Positions 24,456-37,324 are shown, numbered from the stretch's first letter. The stretch is DNA of 64,000 bases from Pseudonocardia oroxyli (GCF_900102195.1 NZ_FNBE01000005.1:235649-299648), one strand, 5' to 3'. Numbers and translations: made by a program. The notes: a model not told the origin generated them from the letters alone.

Positions 24456-25055
24456 TCAGGTGACGCGCGCCACCGACACGAACTCGTTGTAGGTGAACAC
24501 CTTGCCCGCGGCGCGCGGGAACGGGAACGACCGCTCCGCCTCGACGGTCAGCCCGAGCTCCTCGGCGAGCTCCCGCAGCCGCGCGTGGTCGAAGAACACC
24601 GTGTGCGTGGCGTCCGAGGCGTACCCGCGCTCCTGCGGACAGATCAGCACCACCCGGGCGCCGGGGGACAGGAACCGCAGGTAGGGCCGCAGGATCGGCG
24701 CGGCACCCGCGGGCGGGAGGTGCTCGACGAGGTGGGCGGCCAGCATCCCGTCGAAGGTCGGGGCGTCCTCGAGGGCCAGGAACTCGTCCACGGTGTAGGC
24801 GGTCAGCCCGAGCGCGCGGCAGTGGTCCACGGAGTGCTGGTTGTGGTCCACCCCGACGCTGCCCGCCGGGAGGTTGGCCAGGTTGCGCCCGATCCCGCAC
24901 CCGACGTCGAGCACCCGGCGGTCGCCCAGCAGTCGACGCAGGTTCCACCGGTAGGGCGCCTGGACGTCGAGCACCTGCTTCCACCGGGCGGTCTGCAACC
25001 GGCTGAGCCGATCGGTGTAGGAGCCTGCGGTCGTGTCCGGTCCCGGTTCCGCCAT
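24456..25055 (-). CDS. class I SAM-dependent methyltransferase
   Basis: A 199-residue methyltransferase. Motif I is RVLDVGCGIGRNLANL, motif II is GVDHNQHSVDHCR and motif IV is GMLAAHLVEHLPPAG. The central CPQERGYASDATHTVFF stretch is characteristic of a group of actinobacterial methyltransferases near polysaccharide genes. The N-terminal RLSRLQTARWKQVLDVQAPYRW is of the kind seen in these enzymes. The likely acceptor is a glycan or lipid intermediate, but that is inferred only from location. ATG 25055 is the start, 70 bp from the divergent membrane-protein gene. Confidence 0.87.
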   Translation of the reverse strand: MAEPGPDTTAGSYTDRLSRLQTARWKQVLDVQAPYRWNLRRLLGDRRVLDVGCGIGRNLANLPAGSVGVDHNQHSVDHCRALGLTAYTVDEFLALEDAPTFDGMLAAHLVEHLPPAGAAPILRPYLRFLSPGARVVLICPQERGYASDATHTVFFDHARLRELAEELGLTVEAERSFPFPRAAGKVFTYNEFVSVARVT

Positions 25056-25125
25056 GTCCGAATCGTAGCGGCGGCCGCGGGCGGGTCACCGTGGGTGTCG
25101 GTTGCCGCGCCGCTAGCCTCAGTCC

Positions 25126-28387
<3,262 letters not shown>

Positions 28388-28390
28388 CCG

Positions 28391-29983
28391 CTAGCGCTCG
28401 AACCGGATCACCTGGGACAGGTTCAGCGTGGTCCGGTCGGTCTCGCGCAGGCCCGCCGCGGCGGCCGCCGCGTACTCCGGGGTGTCGGCGGCGCGGCCCG
28501 CGCCCATGGTGAACACCTCGCCGGTCGGTCGCTCCACCAGGCTCGTGGTGTCCCGGTCGGCGTCGGTGACCAGCCAGGCGGTGGCGCACCCGTCGAGCCG
28601 CAGGGCGTCGACGGGGAGGGGGTCGGCCCAGAACGTGCCGGCGTCCGCGGCGCGGCGGGCCAGCCCGATGTCGACGAGCCCGGCCACGGCGTCCGGGCGG
28701 GCGGCGCCGACGATCCGCAGGGTCGTCGGGTTCCACGAGGCGGCGCCGTACAGCACGCAGTCACCGGGCCGGGCCCGCGCGGCGAGGACGTCCGCGGCGG
28801 CGCTGTAGTCCATCCCCACCGGCTTGGCGAACGCGGTGCGCTGGCTCAGGTAGGCGGGCAGGAACGCCACGGCGAGCACCCCGACCAGCACTGCGGCGCG
28901 TCGCGGCCGGCGGGCGAGGGCGAGCACGGCCGCGGCGAGCAGCATCGCCGCGAACGGGGTGCTGAACGCGACGTAGCGGTCCAGGTACGACGGCGTCGTC
29001 CCCAGCGACCAGGCGATGAGCAGTGCCGTCGGAAGGACCGCGCCGCAGGCGGCCACCACCGTCGAGGCCGCCGGGGCATGCGGCCGCGCGCCGTGCCCGA
29101 GCCGCCGCACGGCCGCCCCGAGCGCCGCGAGCACGACCAGCCAGGCGACCGCGGCCCCCACGGTCGAGTCGACGAACCACTGGTCCCGCAGGACGTTGCC
29201 GACGGCGCGGCCGTCGAGCGGCGGGATCCACTGGACCTGGGCCCGCTCGGCGACCGTCAGCAGCACGAACGGGATCGTGGCGGCGAGCCCGGCGGCGGCC
29301 GCGAGGGCGGCGGGCCCCAGCCGGCGTCGGGCGATCAGGGCGACCGCGAGGAGGTGGGGCGCCACCAGCGTGGCCGAGTAGAGGAACAGCACGACCGAGC
29401 AGGCCACCCCGAGCGCGTAGCAGGCCCACCGCGTCGGCGACGGCCGACGCAGGGTCGTGACCAGCAGGACCGTGAGCCAGACCGCGACCGCCATGGTCCA
29501 CGCGGACGAGCGCGCCTCGGTCGCGGCCCAGGTCGTGCGGGGGAGGATCGCGAACACCACCCCCGCGGTGACCGCGAGCCGACGGTCGCCGAGCAGGTAC
29601 CCCAGCACGACCAACCCGCTCGCGGCCACCCCGACGCCCACCACGCTCGGCAGCCGGGCCGTCCACTCGCCGATGCCCACCACGCCGAACCACACGTGCA
29701 ACAGCAGGTAGTAGAGGCCGTGGACGGCGTCGACCGTGCCGAGCAGGCGCAGCAGGTCCGGGATCGGGCGGTCGGCGGAGGCCACGGACGCGGCCTCGTC
29801 GTACCAGAACGAGGGGACGCCGCTGCCGAGCGCGGCGAGGAGGGTCGCGCCCAGCCCCACGACGGCGACGTCGACCCGGCGGATCCACAGCCGATGCGAG
29901 CGCCGCGCGCGGACCTCGGCGAACGACGTGGGCCCACCCGCCGCGGCCCCGGTCCGGGGCGTCCGGTGCGCGAGTGTGACCAC
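28391..29983 (-). CDS. polytopic GT-C-type glycosyltransferase (GT39-like)
   Basis: A 530-residue protein with about 11 membrane helices and a final extracytoplasmic domain of about 140 residues. The first outer loop has SGVPSFWYDEAASVASADR, whose Asp-Glu pair is the catalytic signature of GT-C transferases of the GT39/PMT type. GTG 29983 follows a GGGAGGA ribosome-binding site. Its place between glf and glfT2, on the other strand, is unlike M. tuberculosis. Donor is presumably a polyprenyl-phospho-sugar and acceptor unknown. It is one of three GT-C-type proteins here with no assigned role in arabinogalactan assembly. Confidence 0.82.
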   Translation of the reverse strand: MVTLAHRTPRTGAAAGGPTSFAEVRARRSHRLWIRRVDVAVVGLGATLLAALGSGVPSFWYDEAASVASADRPIPDLLRLLGTVDAVHGLYYLLLHVWFGVVGIGEWTARLPSVVGVGVAASGLVVLGYLLGDRRLAVTAGVVFAILPRTTWAATEARSSAWTMAVAVWLTVLLVTTLRRPSPTRWACYALGVACSVVLFLYSATLVAPHLLAVALIARRRLGPAALAAAAGLAATIPFVLLTVAERAQVQWIPPLDGRAVGNVLRDQWFVDSTVGAAVAWLVVLAALGAAVRRLGHGARPHAPAASTVVAACGAVLPTALLIAWSLGTTPSYLDRYVAFSTPFAAMLLAAAVLALARRPRRAAVLVGVLAVAFLPAYLSQRTAFAKPVGMDYSAAADVLAARARPGDCVLYGAASWNPTTLRIVGAARPDAVAGLVDIGLARRAADAGTFWADPLPVDALRLDGCATAWLVTDADRDTTSLVERPTGEVFTMGAGRAADTPEYAAAAAAGLRETDRTTLNLSQVIRFER

Positions 29984-30160
29984 GGTCCTCCCTCTCGACG
30001 GTCGCTCGGGCACCGAACGTAGCCAGGCCGCGCGTGTCGGACGGGCGACACGCCGACGGCCGGCGCCCGCGGGTGACCGGCCCACCTCCGGGCGGGCCGG
30101 GGGGACGCCGATACGCTCGGGTGCCGCCCCCACCGTCGACAGATCGAGGCCGCAGCCACG

Positions 30161-32134
30161 ATGACCACGACCACCGGTCCCGATGCCGCACCCGCCACCG
30201 CGATCGACACGCTGCTGCAGCGGATCATCCTGCCGCGGCAGGCGGATCCGCTGTCCGTGCGCGCCCTCTACGTCGACGAGCGCACCGGCACCGCCCTCGC
30301 TCCCACCACGCCCCAGCCGGGGACGCGGGAGAAGCCGATGACCCTCACGGTCTCGGCCTCCAGCGGGCGGGCCCTGCGGGTCACCTCGCGGACCAGCGCG
30401 GTGCTGCCCCCGCAGAGCGAGGTCAGCTTCGGCGCCTACTTCAACGGGTTCGCCGCGGGCTACTGGCGGCACTGGTCGGCCCTCACCGAGCTGCGGCTGA
30501 AGCTGTCGCTGGAGGGCGAGGGCCGGGTGGACGTCTACCGGTCCAAGGCGGACGGCTCGCACATCTACGTCACCGGCGAGGTCGTCTCCGGCGAGCAGGA
30601 CCTCGACCTCGCGCTCGACCTGCGCCCGTTCGAGGACGGCGGCTGGTACTGGTTCGACCTGACCAGCGCGGACGCCGAGCTCACCCTCCACGGCGGCGGC
30701 TGGCACGCGCCGACGGCCGCCCCCGGGCGCGCGGCGGTGACCATCGGCATGCCGACGTTCAACCGGCCCGCGGACTGCGTGGCCACGCTGACGGCGATCG
30801 CGTCGGACCCCGAGGTGCTCGCGACCGTCACCGCGGTGATCCTGCCGGACCAGGGCACCCAGAAGGTCCGCGACGCCGCCGGGTTCGCGGCCGCCGCCGA
30901 CGCGCTCGGCGACAAGCTGCGCATCATCGACCAGCCCAACCTCGGCGGCTCCGGCGGCTACGCGCGGGTCATGTACGAGGCGCTCGGCAGCACCGACTGC
31001 GAGCAGATCCTCTACATGGACGACGACATCCTGCTCGAGCCGGACTCCATCCTGCGGGCCGTCGCGTTCTCCCGCTTCGCCCGCGAGCCGATGCTGGTCG
31101 GCGGGCAGATGCTGTCGTTGCAGGCCCGCTCGCAGCTGTCGACCATGGGCGAGGTCGTCGACCGCAACCAGTTCATGTGGCGCGTCGCGCCCGAGACCGA
31201 GCCGCACCACGACCTGGCCGCGCAGACCCTGCGCCAGACGCCGTGGCTGCACCGCCGCGTGGACGTCGACTACAACGCCTGGTGGATGTGCCTGATCCCG
31301 CGCGTCGTCGCCGAGGACCTGGGCCTGCCGCTGCCGCTGTTCATCAAGTGGGACGACGCCGAGTACGGCCTGCGCGCCCGGGGCCGCGGCTACCGCACCG
31401 CGACCGTCCCCGGCATCGCCATCTGGCACATGTCCTTCATCGAGAAGGACGACAGCTCGGACTGGCAGGCCTACTTCCACTACCGCAACCGGTTCATCGC
31501 CGCGGCGCTGCACGGGCCCGAGTCCCCGAAGGCGATGCTGCAGGAGTCCTTCAAGCGCACCCTGCGGCACCTGATGCTGATGGAGTACTCGGCGGTCGCG
31601 CTGCAGATCAAGGGCCTCACGGACTTCCTGGCGGGCCCGGAGTCGCTGTTCGCCACGCTGCCGGGCGTGCTCGGCGAGGTCCGGGCCGAGCGGGCGCGCT
31701 ACGACGACGGCCGCCCCCTCCAGTCCGCCACCGAGGTCCCGCTCTCGACCCTCGACGCCCTGGGCGCCCAGCTGTTCCCGGAGCCGCCCGTCGGTCGGCT
31801 CAAGGCCGGCCTGGGTCTCGCGCGCGGGATCGTCCGGAACCTGAAGGCGCCGGACCCGGCCGCGGCCACCGTCCCGCAGCGGAACGTGCCGTGGACGAAG
31901 GCGCAGTGGTTCGTGCTGTCGAACCTCGACTCGGCCACCGTGTCCACGCCGGACGGCCGCGGCGTGACCTTCCGCCGCCGCGACCCCGAGGTGTTCAAGC
32001 AGCTGGTCAAGCGCTCCGCCGAGCTGCACCGCCAGGTCCAGAAGCGCTGGCCGGAGCTGCGGGCGAGCTACCGCGAGGCCCAGCCGTGGCTCACCGGCCG
32101 CGAGGCCTGGCGGGACGAGATCTTCGAGCACTGA
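30161..32134 (+). CDS. glfT2: galactofuranosyltransferase GlfT2
   Basis: A 657-residue bifunctional galactan polymerase, using UDP-galactofuranose to alternate beta-1,5 and beta-1,6 linkages on the lipid-linked primer. An N-terminal jelly-roll-like domain (about residues 1-185, with RPFEDGGWYWFD near residue 155) precedes the GT-A domain. Catalytic and metal features are NLGGSGGYARVMYE, the DDD motif at 287-289 (YMDDDI), the WDDAEYG base region near residue 395 and the IWH of the metal site near residue 424. Length and motifs agree with Rv3808c. The C-terminus has the long helical region expected for membrane-associated tetramers. A divergent paralogue lies immediately downstream on the other strand. 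Confidence 0.96.
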   Translation: MTTTTGPDAAPATAIDTLLQRIILPRQADPLSVRALYVDERTGTALAPTTPQPGTREKPMTLTVSASSGRALRVTSRTSAVLPPQSEVSFGAYFNGFAAGYWRHWSALTELRLKLSLEGEGRVDVYRSKADGSHIYVTGEVVSGEQDLDLALDLRPFEDGGWYWFDLTSADAELTLHGGGWHAPTAAPGRAAVTIGMPTFNRPADCVATLTAIASDPEVLATVTAVILPDQGTQKVRDAAGFAAAADALGDKLRIIDQPNLGGSGGYARVMYEALGSTDCEQILYMDDDILLEPDSILRAVAFSRFAREPMLVGGQMLSLQARSQLSTMGEVVDRNQFMWRVAPETEPHHDLAAQTLRQTPWLHRRVDVDYNAWWMCLIPRVVAEDLGLPLPLFIKWDDAEYGLRARGRGYRTATVPGIAIWHMSFIEKDDSSDWQAYFHYRNRFIAAALHGPESPKAMLQESFKRTLRHLMLMEYSAVALQIKGLTDFLAGPESLFATLPGVLGEVRAERARYDDGRPLQSATEVPLSTLDALGAQLFPEPPVGRLKAGLGLARGIVRNLKAPDPAAATVPQRNVPWTKAQWFVLSNLDSATVSTPDGRGVTFRRRDPEVFKQLVKRSAELHRQVQKRWPELRASYREAQPWLTGREAWRDEIFEH

Positions 32135-32141
32135 GCCCCGC

Positions 32142-32199
32142 ATCGTGGGGCCACCACTGTCGTTTCGAGGCCCGGAAACGACGGTTGTGGCTCCATGAT
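32142..32199. terminator. long inverted repeat between convergent glfT2 and its paralogue
   Basis: Two arms of about 25 bases (starting ATCGTGGGGCCACC and ending GTGGCTCCATGAT) pair with four mismatches around an 8-base loop (GAGGCCCG). It occupies nearly all the space between the stops of the two convergent genes. No T-tract follows, so it is a structural terminator candidate for both strands, of a family different from those at 4476 and 45073. Confidence 0.7.
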
Positions 32200-32201
32200 G
32201 C

Positions 32202-34115
32202 TCAGTCCAGGCCGTAGAGGCGCGCCCAGTTCTCCCGGCTCGTGAGCTCGGGCACGGCGGCGCGGTACTGGTCCCGCACCGCGGGGCCCTCGGCCTTCAG
32301 CCGCCGCATGGCCTCCAGGCCGCGCCGGCCCAGGGCGAGGGCGAGGTCCTTGTCGCGCTTGCGCACCCGGACGCCGGTCTCGCCCATGTCCGTGACGACG
32401 GCGCGGTCGAACAGGGCGACGTGCCACCAGTGCGCGTCACCGGCGGGGATGAAGCCGGTGCGGTGCACCGCCTTGCCCAGGAGGTGGTAGGCCGCGCGCT
32501 TGGCCAGCGTGAGCCCCTCGAGCGACGGGTCGGGGCCCGAGCGGACGACCGTGAGGTCGGTGAACTCGTCCGGCAGGTCGGACATCGGCACGACCTTGGT
32601 CTCGGGGAAGTCCGAGCGGATCCGCCGGATCTTCGTGGCGGCCTCCGCGGACCCGTCGGCCAGGATCTCGGGGCCGTCCAGGAAGTCCTCGACGGCCTGC
32701 AGCAGGGTCGCGGCGAGCCCGTAGTGCATGCCGACCAGATAGATCGACAGCAGGTGCGCGATCCGCTTGTTGATGGTGCGGGTGGAGAACGGGGTGCGCA
32801 GCGCCGCGGTGATCAACCCGTTGCGCAGGTTGAAGTACCGGTGCCACTCGTCCCAGTCCTTCCACCCGAAGTCGCCGTGCCACACGCCGGCGCCGGGCAG
32901 CGAGACCGTGGGGAACCCGGCGTGCCGCGCGCGGTAGCCGAACTCGATGTCGTCCCACTGGAAGAACAGCGGCAGCGGGTAGCCGATCGCCCGCACGATC
33001 GCGGCCGGGATCAGGCAGGACCACCAGCCGTTGTACTCGGTGTCCGCGCGGCGCTCCTGGTTGATCGGCAGGTCGCGCTCGTCCTTCCCGAGCAGGTAGG
33101 CCTCCTGCAGCGCACCCTCGACGGGGATGCCGACCAACAGGTTCTCGGGATCCGCGTACTCGGCGGAGATGTGCAGGTGGCCGGGGTGCAGCAGGTTGAG
33201 CATCTGCCCGCCGACGATCGTCGGCTGCGCGGTGCACGCGCCGAACGTGGTGAGCCGGAACAGCAGCTCCGGCTCGAGCATCACGTCGTCGTCCATGAAC
33301 AGGACGTCACGCTGCTCCTCGACCGGGCCCGCGGTGGCCTCGAACAACCCCCGGGTGAACCCGCCCGCGCCGCCCAGGTTCGGCTGGCGCAGGTAGACCA
33401 GCTTGTCGCCCAGCTCCTTCGACACGGCCTCGAACCGCTCGCGGGACTCCAGGGGGTCGCTGCCCTGGTCCACCACCCGCACCAGCCCGACGACGGCGAG
33501 CGCCTCCGGGTCGTCGATCATCGCCTGGAGCGTGTCGAGACACTCCTCGACACGGTTGTACGTGCAGATCACGACGTCCGTGGTGGGCACCGCCCGCGGC
33601 GCGAGCACGGTCCACCGCACGTCCGAGACGCTCAGCTGGCCGAGCTCGGTGGTGATCTCCAACCACATGCCGCCGCCGTCGAGGAAGCGGTCGATCGGCC
33701 CGACGAGGCGGATCTCGCGGGTCTCCGGCCCGGCCGAGGTCCCGACGTCCACCGAGTCGACGATCCGGGAGACCTTGTTCGTGTCCGAGGCCAGCAGCCG
33801 CACGCGACCCTCGCCGGACGCGACCGCGGTGACCTCGACCTGCTCGACGGAGGTCCAGCGCTGCCAGTACGTGGCGTAGAACCGGCCGAAGTAGGTGTTG
33901 GTGCCGACCCTCGATCCCGGCGCGAGCGTGATGCGCCCGCGCTCGCGGCGGGCCACGCCCCGCTCGACGACCGAGTACAGGTCCTCGGGTGCCCGCCCCG
34001 TCGGGCCGAAGAACAGCCCGCGCTGCGCCGTCAGCCGGGCCGGGCCACCGGGCGACCGGTCCGACCTCCCCGGGGCGGCCGCGGGGGAGTCCGAGGTCTC
34101 GGCGGTGCGCAGCAT
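32202..34115 (-). CDS. GlfT2-like glycosyltransferase (divergent paralogue)
   Basis: A 637-residue protein with the same architecture as GlfT2: N-terminal beta-domain (residues 60-175, including FLDGGGMWLEI), GT-A domain and helical C-terminus. The matching motifs are NLGGAGGFTRGLFE, the metal DDD at 275-277 (LFMDDDV), EYNGWWSCLIP, FFQWDDIEFGYRARHAGFP and VWHGDFG. It is clearly homologous to the neighbouring glfT2 but differs in many other positions, and the catalytic residues remain intact. It starts at ATG 34115 and converges on glfT2. Possible roles are an alternative galactofuranosyl linkage, another furanosyl sugar or a different acceptor. Confidence 0.88.
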   Translation of the reverse strand: MLRTAETSDSPAAAPGRSDRSPGGPARLTAQRGLFFGPTGRAPEDLYSVVERGVARRERGRITLAPGSRVGTNTYFGRFYATYWQRWTSVEQVEVTAVASGEGRVRLLASDTNKVSRIVDSVDVGTSAGPETREIRLVGPIDRFLDGGGMWLEITTELGQLSVSDVRWTVLAPRAVPTTDVVICTYNRVEECLDTLQAMIDDPEALAVVGLVRVVDQGSDPLESRERFEAVSKELGDKLVYLRQPNLGGAGGFTRGLFEATAGPVEEQRDVLFMDDDVMLEPELLFRLTTFGACTAQPTIVGGQMLNLLHPGHLHISAEYADPENLLVGIPVEGALQEAYLLGKDERDLPINQERRADTEYNGWWSCLIPAAIVRAIGYPLPLFFQWDDIEFGYRARHAGFPTVSLPGAGVWHGDFGWKDWDEWHRYFNLRNGLITAALRTPFSTRTINKRIAHLLSIYLVGMHYGLAATLLQAVEDFLDGPEILADGSAEAATKIRRIRSDFPETKVVPMSDLPDEFTDLTVVRSGPDPSLEGLTLAKRAAYHLLGKAVHRTGFIPAGDAHWWHVALFDRAVVTDMGETGVRVRKRDKDLALALGRRGLEAMRRLKAEGPAVRDQYRAAVPELTSRENWARLYGLD

Positions 34116-34203
34116 GACGGCGGATCGTCCTCCGGGGTCAACGGGGTGTCGGTCGGTCTCATTGTGCTGTATGACGCCGATCGCTCCCGATCAGCCCACG
34201 CCG

Positions 34204-37200
34204 TCAGCCCACGGGATCCAGGCCGGGCACACTCGCGCGGCCCGTGCGCGTCCAACCACTCTGCGTCACCTCGGTGACCTGGGGCGACGCCGTGGCGTAC
34301 GGCCGGACGGGCACCCAGCGGTAGAGCTGGGCCGGGTCACGCAGCGGATCGCCGTCCAGGTAGCCGGGCATCCGCTGCTCGGTCACGAGCAGACGGGATG
34401 CGGCGAACGGTCCGCCGAAGCCGGGGGCGTAGGTGATGCCCGCGGCGCCGTCGGCCTGCGGTGGGGCCACCCGCCAGCGCGGCAGCACGGTGGTGCCGAG
34501 CGGCAGCGGGGCCGGGGTCAGGCACGGGAAGACGAACGCCACCGGCCAGTCCAGGATCGCCTCCGTGCCCGGCGGGACGACCTCGTCGAGCGGGGTGAGG
34601 CGGGGGATCCGGGGCAGGGTCGCGGTCGCGGGTGAGTCCGCGGCCTGCGGTGCGTCGACGACCAGGCGCACCCGGGTGGCCCCCGAAGGCGCGATCATCC
34701 GCTGGTCGCGGGGGGTGTCCCCGCTCGCGCCGAGGGCGACGGCGCCCAGCACCTCGTCGGTGGGGCCCGCGAACTCGGCCCGGAGCGAGTCACCGGGCCG
34801 GAGGTCACCGGCCGTGGTCACGACGACCGGGAGATCGCTCCGCTCGACGGTGAACCAGTCCGTGGCCCCCTCGCCCGCGACGCGGATGCCCGGCAGGGTG
34901 GTGCCGCCCGCGTCGGTGGGCAGGATCGGGAGTGCGGATCCGCTGTCAGTGCTTGCGCTGCTCGCGGATGCGCTCCCAGTCCCACCGGCCGCGGATCCGC
35001 TGTCAGTGCCGGCGCTGCCCGCGGATGCGCCACCGCCCGCCCCCGCCACCACGGGGAGCAGCCCCGCCGCCATGTCCGTCTCCACCGACATCCGCTCCTG
35101 CAGCCCGCAGGGCGCGCCCCGCAGCGTGGACACGGCGTCGGAGGCGAGGGTGTAGTCGTCCCGGTGCTGCCAGCTCGTGCGGGCGAAGGTGAGCACCTGC
35201 AGCCCGACGACGGCGGCGATCAGCACCGTCGCCACCACCGCCGGGCTCGGCACCCGCGGTGCGACCGAGCGGCCGCCGGAGCGCCGCCACGCGTACAGCA
35301 GCAGCGCCCCGCCCACCACGACCACGCCGGCGACCAGCCAGAGCAGCGCGACGTCCACCCCCGCGACGAGCGGCGGCACCGTGCTCCAGGTCAGCCCCCA
35401 CCAGTTGGACACGAACGGCCAGACGTTCTGCCCCGCCCAGATCAGCGACCCCGCCACGGTCAGCGCGGCCAGCGCCACGACCCGCGCCCAGGCGGGCGCC
35501 CGCCGCCCGACCACCACGATCCCGACCAGCAGCACCCCCGCGCCGACGCCTGCGAGGTCGCCGAAGTGCTGGGTCCACTTGGTCGGGTTCGTGGTCATCG
35601 ACGCGAGCCCGACCAGGAACGTCAGCGCCAGCCGCACCGACGGCGAGGTGCGCCGCGCCCACAGCACCGCGACCGCGGCCAGGATCGTCAGCAGCACCGG
35701 CGCCCGCTTGGCCAGCGAGCCCTGCAGGTCGGTGGAGAGCAATAGCGCGTAGCGGTGGTACTCGTCGTACCAGGGCTCGCCGCCGCCGATGAGCGCGCGG
35801 ACCCGGGTGGCCTCGAGCAGCCCGCCGAGACTCTGGTCGGACACCATCAGGAACACCGCCGCGGCGGGCGCCGCGAGCAGCACCGGGAGGATCGCCACCC
35901 CGCTGCGCCGCACGATCCGCAGCAGCGGCACCGCGGCCGGGACCAGCGGCGCGAAGGCCATCAGGCCGCCCGGGGTGACCGCGGTCGTCACACCGGCGAC
36001 GAGCAGGGCCACCACGAGCGGCCGCACCGCACCCAGCGCCACCGCCCGCTCGACGAGCAACCAGGTCACCAGCATCCCGAGCGCCACCCAGGGCTCCGGG
36101 CGCAGGCCCAGCGTCAGCGGGAGCCACCAGAGCAGGAAACACGGCGCCGCGAGCCAGGCGTTGGCGCGCGGCAGCAGCCGGGGCAGGGTCAGCCGGGCGA
36201 GGAGGAACCACGTGACCAGCCCGAACAGCACCGACGGCAGCCGCATCCACGCCGTCGAGGTGGAGACCTGCGCCCACACCCAGTACAGGTCGTAGAACCA
36301 GCTGAAGGGTGCCTCGGGGGCGTTGAGCCAGCGGTAGACGTTGCCGATGAACCCGCTCGACTCCCGGTCGCGGACGATGCCGGCGATGTAGCCGTCGTCC
36401 ACCGTGATCGGGCCGATCACCCACCAGACGGCCAGCGTCGCCGCCACCCCGAGATCGGGCAGGCGGGGGCGCCACCAGCCGCGCGGGAGCAGCCGGACCC
36501 GTCTCGACGGCCGCACCGCCACGAGCATGCCGAGCAGCGCCAACACCCCGACGACGGCGATCGCGGCCTTGAGCGGGCTGATCGTCGTCTGGAAGCGGGT
36601 GTCGGCCACGAGGTGCACGGACACCAGGTCCGGGCGGTCGGACTCCAGGGCGGCGACGGCGGGTCGCAGGTCGCCGGTGCGCGAGGCGACGGGGGCGCCG
36701 TCGAGCAGCACGGTCGTCTCGGTCGGCGTGCTGCGCACCTCGACCGCGCAGTCCCCGGCGGGCAGGGTCGCGATCTCGACGCCGGCACTGGTCACCCGCA
36801 GCTGGTCGGAGACGGCGATGGTGAGCCCCTGCAGGCGGGCGGCCGTGGGGTCCGGGTCGGCGGGGACGGTGCGCAGCAGGGTGATCCCGGCGGCGGGCGC
36901 CTGCGCGCAGCGCGCCGTCGCGGTGAGCTCGACGGGCTGGTAGGGCATCAGGGGGATCGCGGTCGGCACCGCGCCGGGCCCGCCCCAGGTGTACTCCGCC
37001 CGCGGCTGGATCACCGGGGCCAGCGGGAACGCGACCGCGCACACCAGCACGAGCAGCCCGAGCAGGCTCGCGAGCAGGCCGCCGCGCCGCCGGGGCGCGG
37101 GCGGATCCGCGGGCAGCACGTCGGGGGCCGGGCGGACGGGGGAGACCACGGGGACAGGCTGCCGTACCGCCCCGGACCGGCCGCGCTCCGGGGTGTCGAC

Positions 37201-37218
37201 CGCTTCCGCGGGGGACAC
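34204..37218 (-). CDS. arabinosyltransferase, EmbA/B/C family (GT53)
   Basis: A 1004-residue integral membrane arabinofuranosyltransferase of the Emb family. An N-terminal helix (about residues 48-68) is followed by a jelly-roll domain (to about residue 210), then the GT-C core of about 13 helices. The catalytic DD pair is at 274-275 in ITVDDGYIAG, followed by the conserved VYRWLNAPEAPFSWFYDLYW segment. The C-terminal carbohydrate-binding region covers about 700-1004. Emb enzymes use decaprenylphospho-arabinose to build arabinan outside the membrane. A Gly/Ser/Ala-rich insertion at residues about 722-762 comes from a tandem DNA duplication. The start is GTG 37218 with weak upstream context. 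The EmbA/B/C subtype is not assignable by eye. Confidence 0.93.
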   Translation of the reverse strand: MSPAEAVDTPERGRSGAVRQPVPVVSPVRPAPDVLPADPPAPRRRGGLLASLLGLLVLVCAVAFPLAPVIQPRAEYTWGGPGAVPTAIPLMPYQPVELTATARCAQAPAAGITLLRTVPADPDPTAARLQGLTIAVSDQLRVTSAGVEIATLPAGDCAVEVRSTPTETTVLLDGAPVASRTGDLRPAVAALESDRPDLVSVHLVADTRFQTTISPLKAAIAVVGVLALLGMLVAVRPSRRVRLLPRGWWRPRLPDLGVAATLAVWWVIGPITVDDGYIAGIVRDRESSGFIGNVYRWLNAPEAPFSWFYDLYWVWAQVSTSTAWMRLPSVLFGLVTWFLLARLTLPRLLPRANAWLAAPCFLLWWLPLTLGLRPEPWVALGMLVTWLLVERAVALGAVRPLVVALLVAGVTTAVTPGGLMAFAPLVPAAVPLLRIVRRSGVAILPVLLAAPAAAVFLMVSDQSLGGLLEATRVRALIGGGEPWYDEYHRYALLLSTDLQGSLAKRAPVLLTILAAVAVLWARRTSPSVRLALTFLVGLASMTTNPTKWTQHFGDLAGVGAGVLLVGIVVVGRRAPAWARVVALAALTVAGSLIWAGQNVWPFVSNWWGLTWSTVPPLVAGVDVALLWLVAGVVVVGGALLLYAWRRSGGRSVAPRVPSPAVVATVLIAAVVGLQVLTFARTSWQHRDDYTLASDAVSTLRGAPCGLQERMSVETDMAAGLLPVVAGAGGGASAGSAGTDSGSAAGGTGSASASSASTDSGSALPILPTDAGGTTLPGIRVAGEGATDWFTVERSDLPVVVTTAGDLRPGDSLRAEFAGPTDEVLGAVALGASGDTPRDQRMIAPSGATRVRLVVDAPQAADSPATATLPRIPRLTPLDEVVPPGTEAILDWPVAFVFPCLTPAPLPLGTTVLPRWRVAPPQADGAAGITYAPGFGGPFAASRLLVTEQRMPGYLDGDPLRDPAQLYRWVPVRPYATASPQVTEVTQSGWTRTGRASVPGLDPVG
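34934..35047. repeat. 57-bp tandem duplication inside an emb gene
   Basis: Two units (34934-34990 and 34991-35047) begin with the same 19-base stretch GCGGATCCGCTGTCAGTGC and share about 40 closely matching bases before diverging. The 57-base period is 19 codons, so the reading frame is kept. In the protein it gives two similar segments around SAGTDSGSA and SASTDSGSA within a flexible extracytoplasmic loop. Confidence 0.85.
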
Positions 37219-37324
37219 GGGTCACGATCCGGTGTCGACCGGCGACTACACCGGGTAAGCCTCCCCCCGTGGTCCCGGTTCGTGCTGGATCATCGGGCCC
37301 GTCCCCACCTCGTTGGAGTGCATC

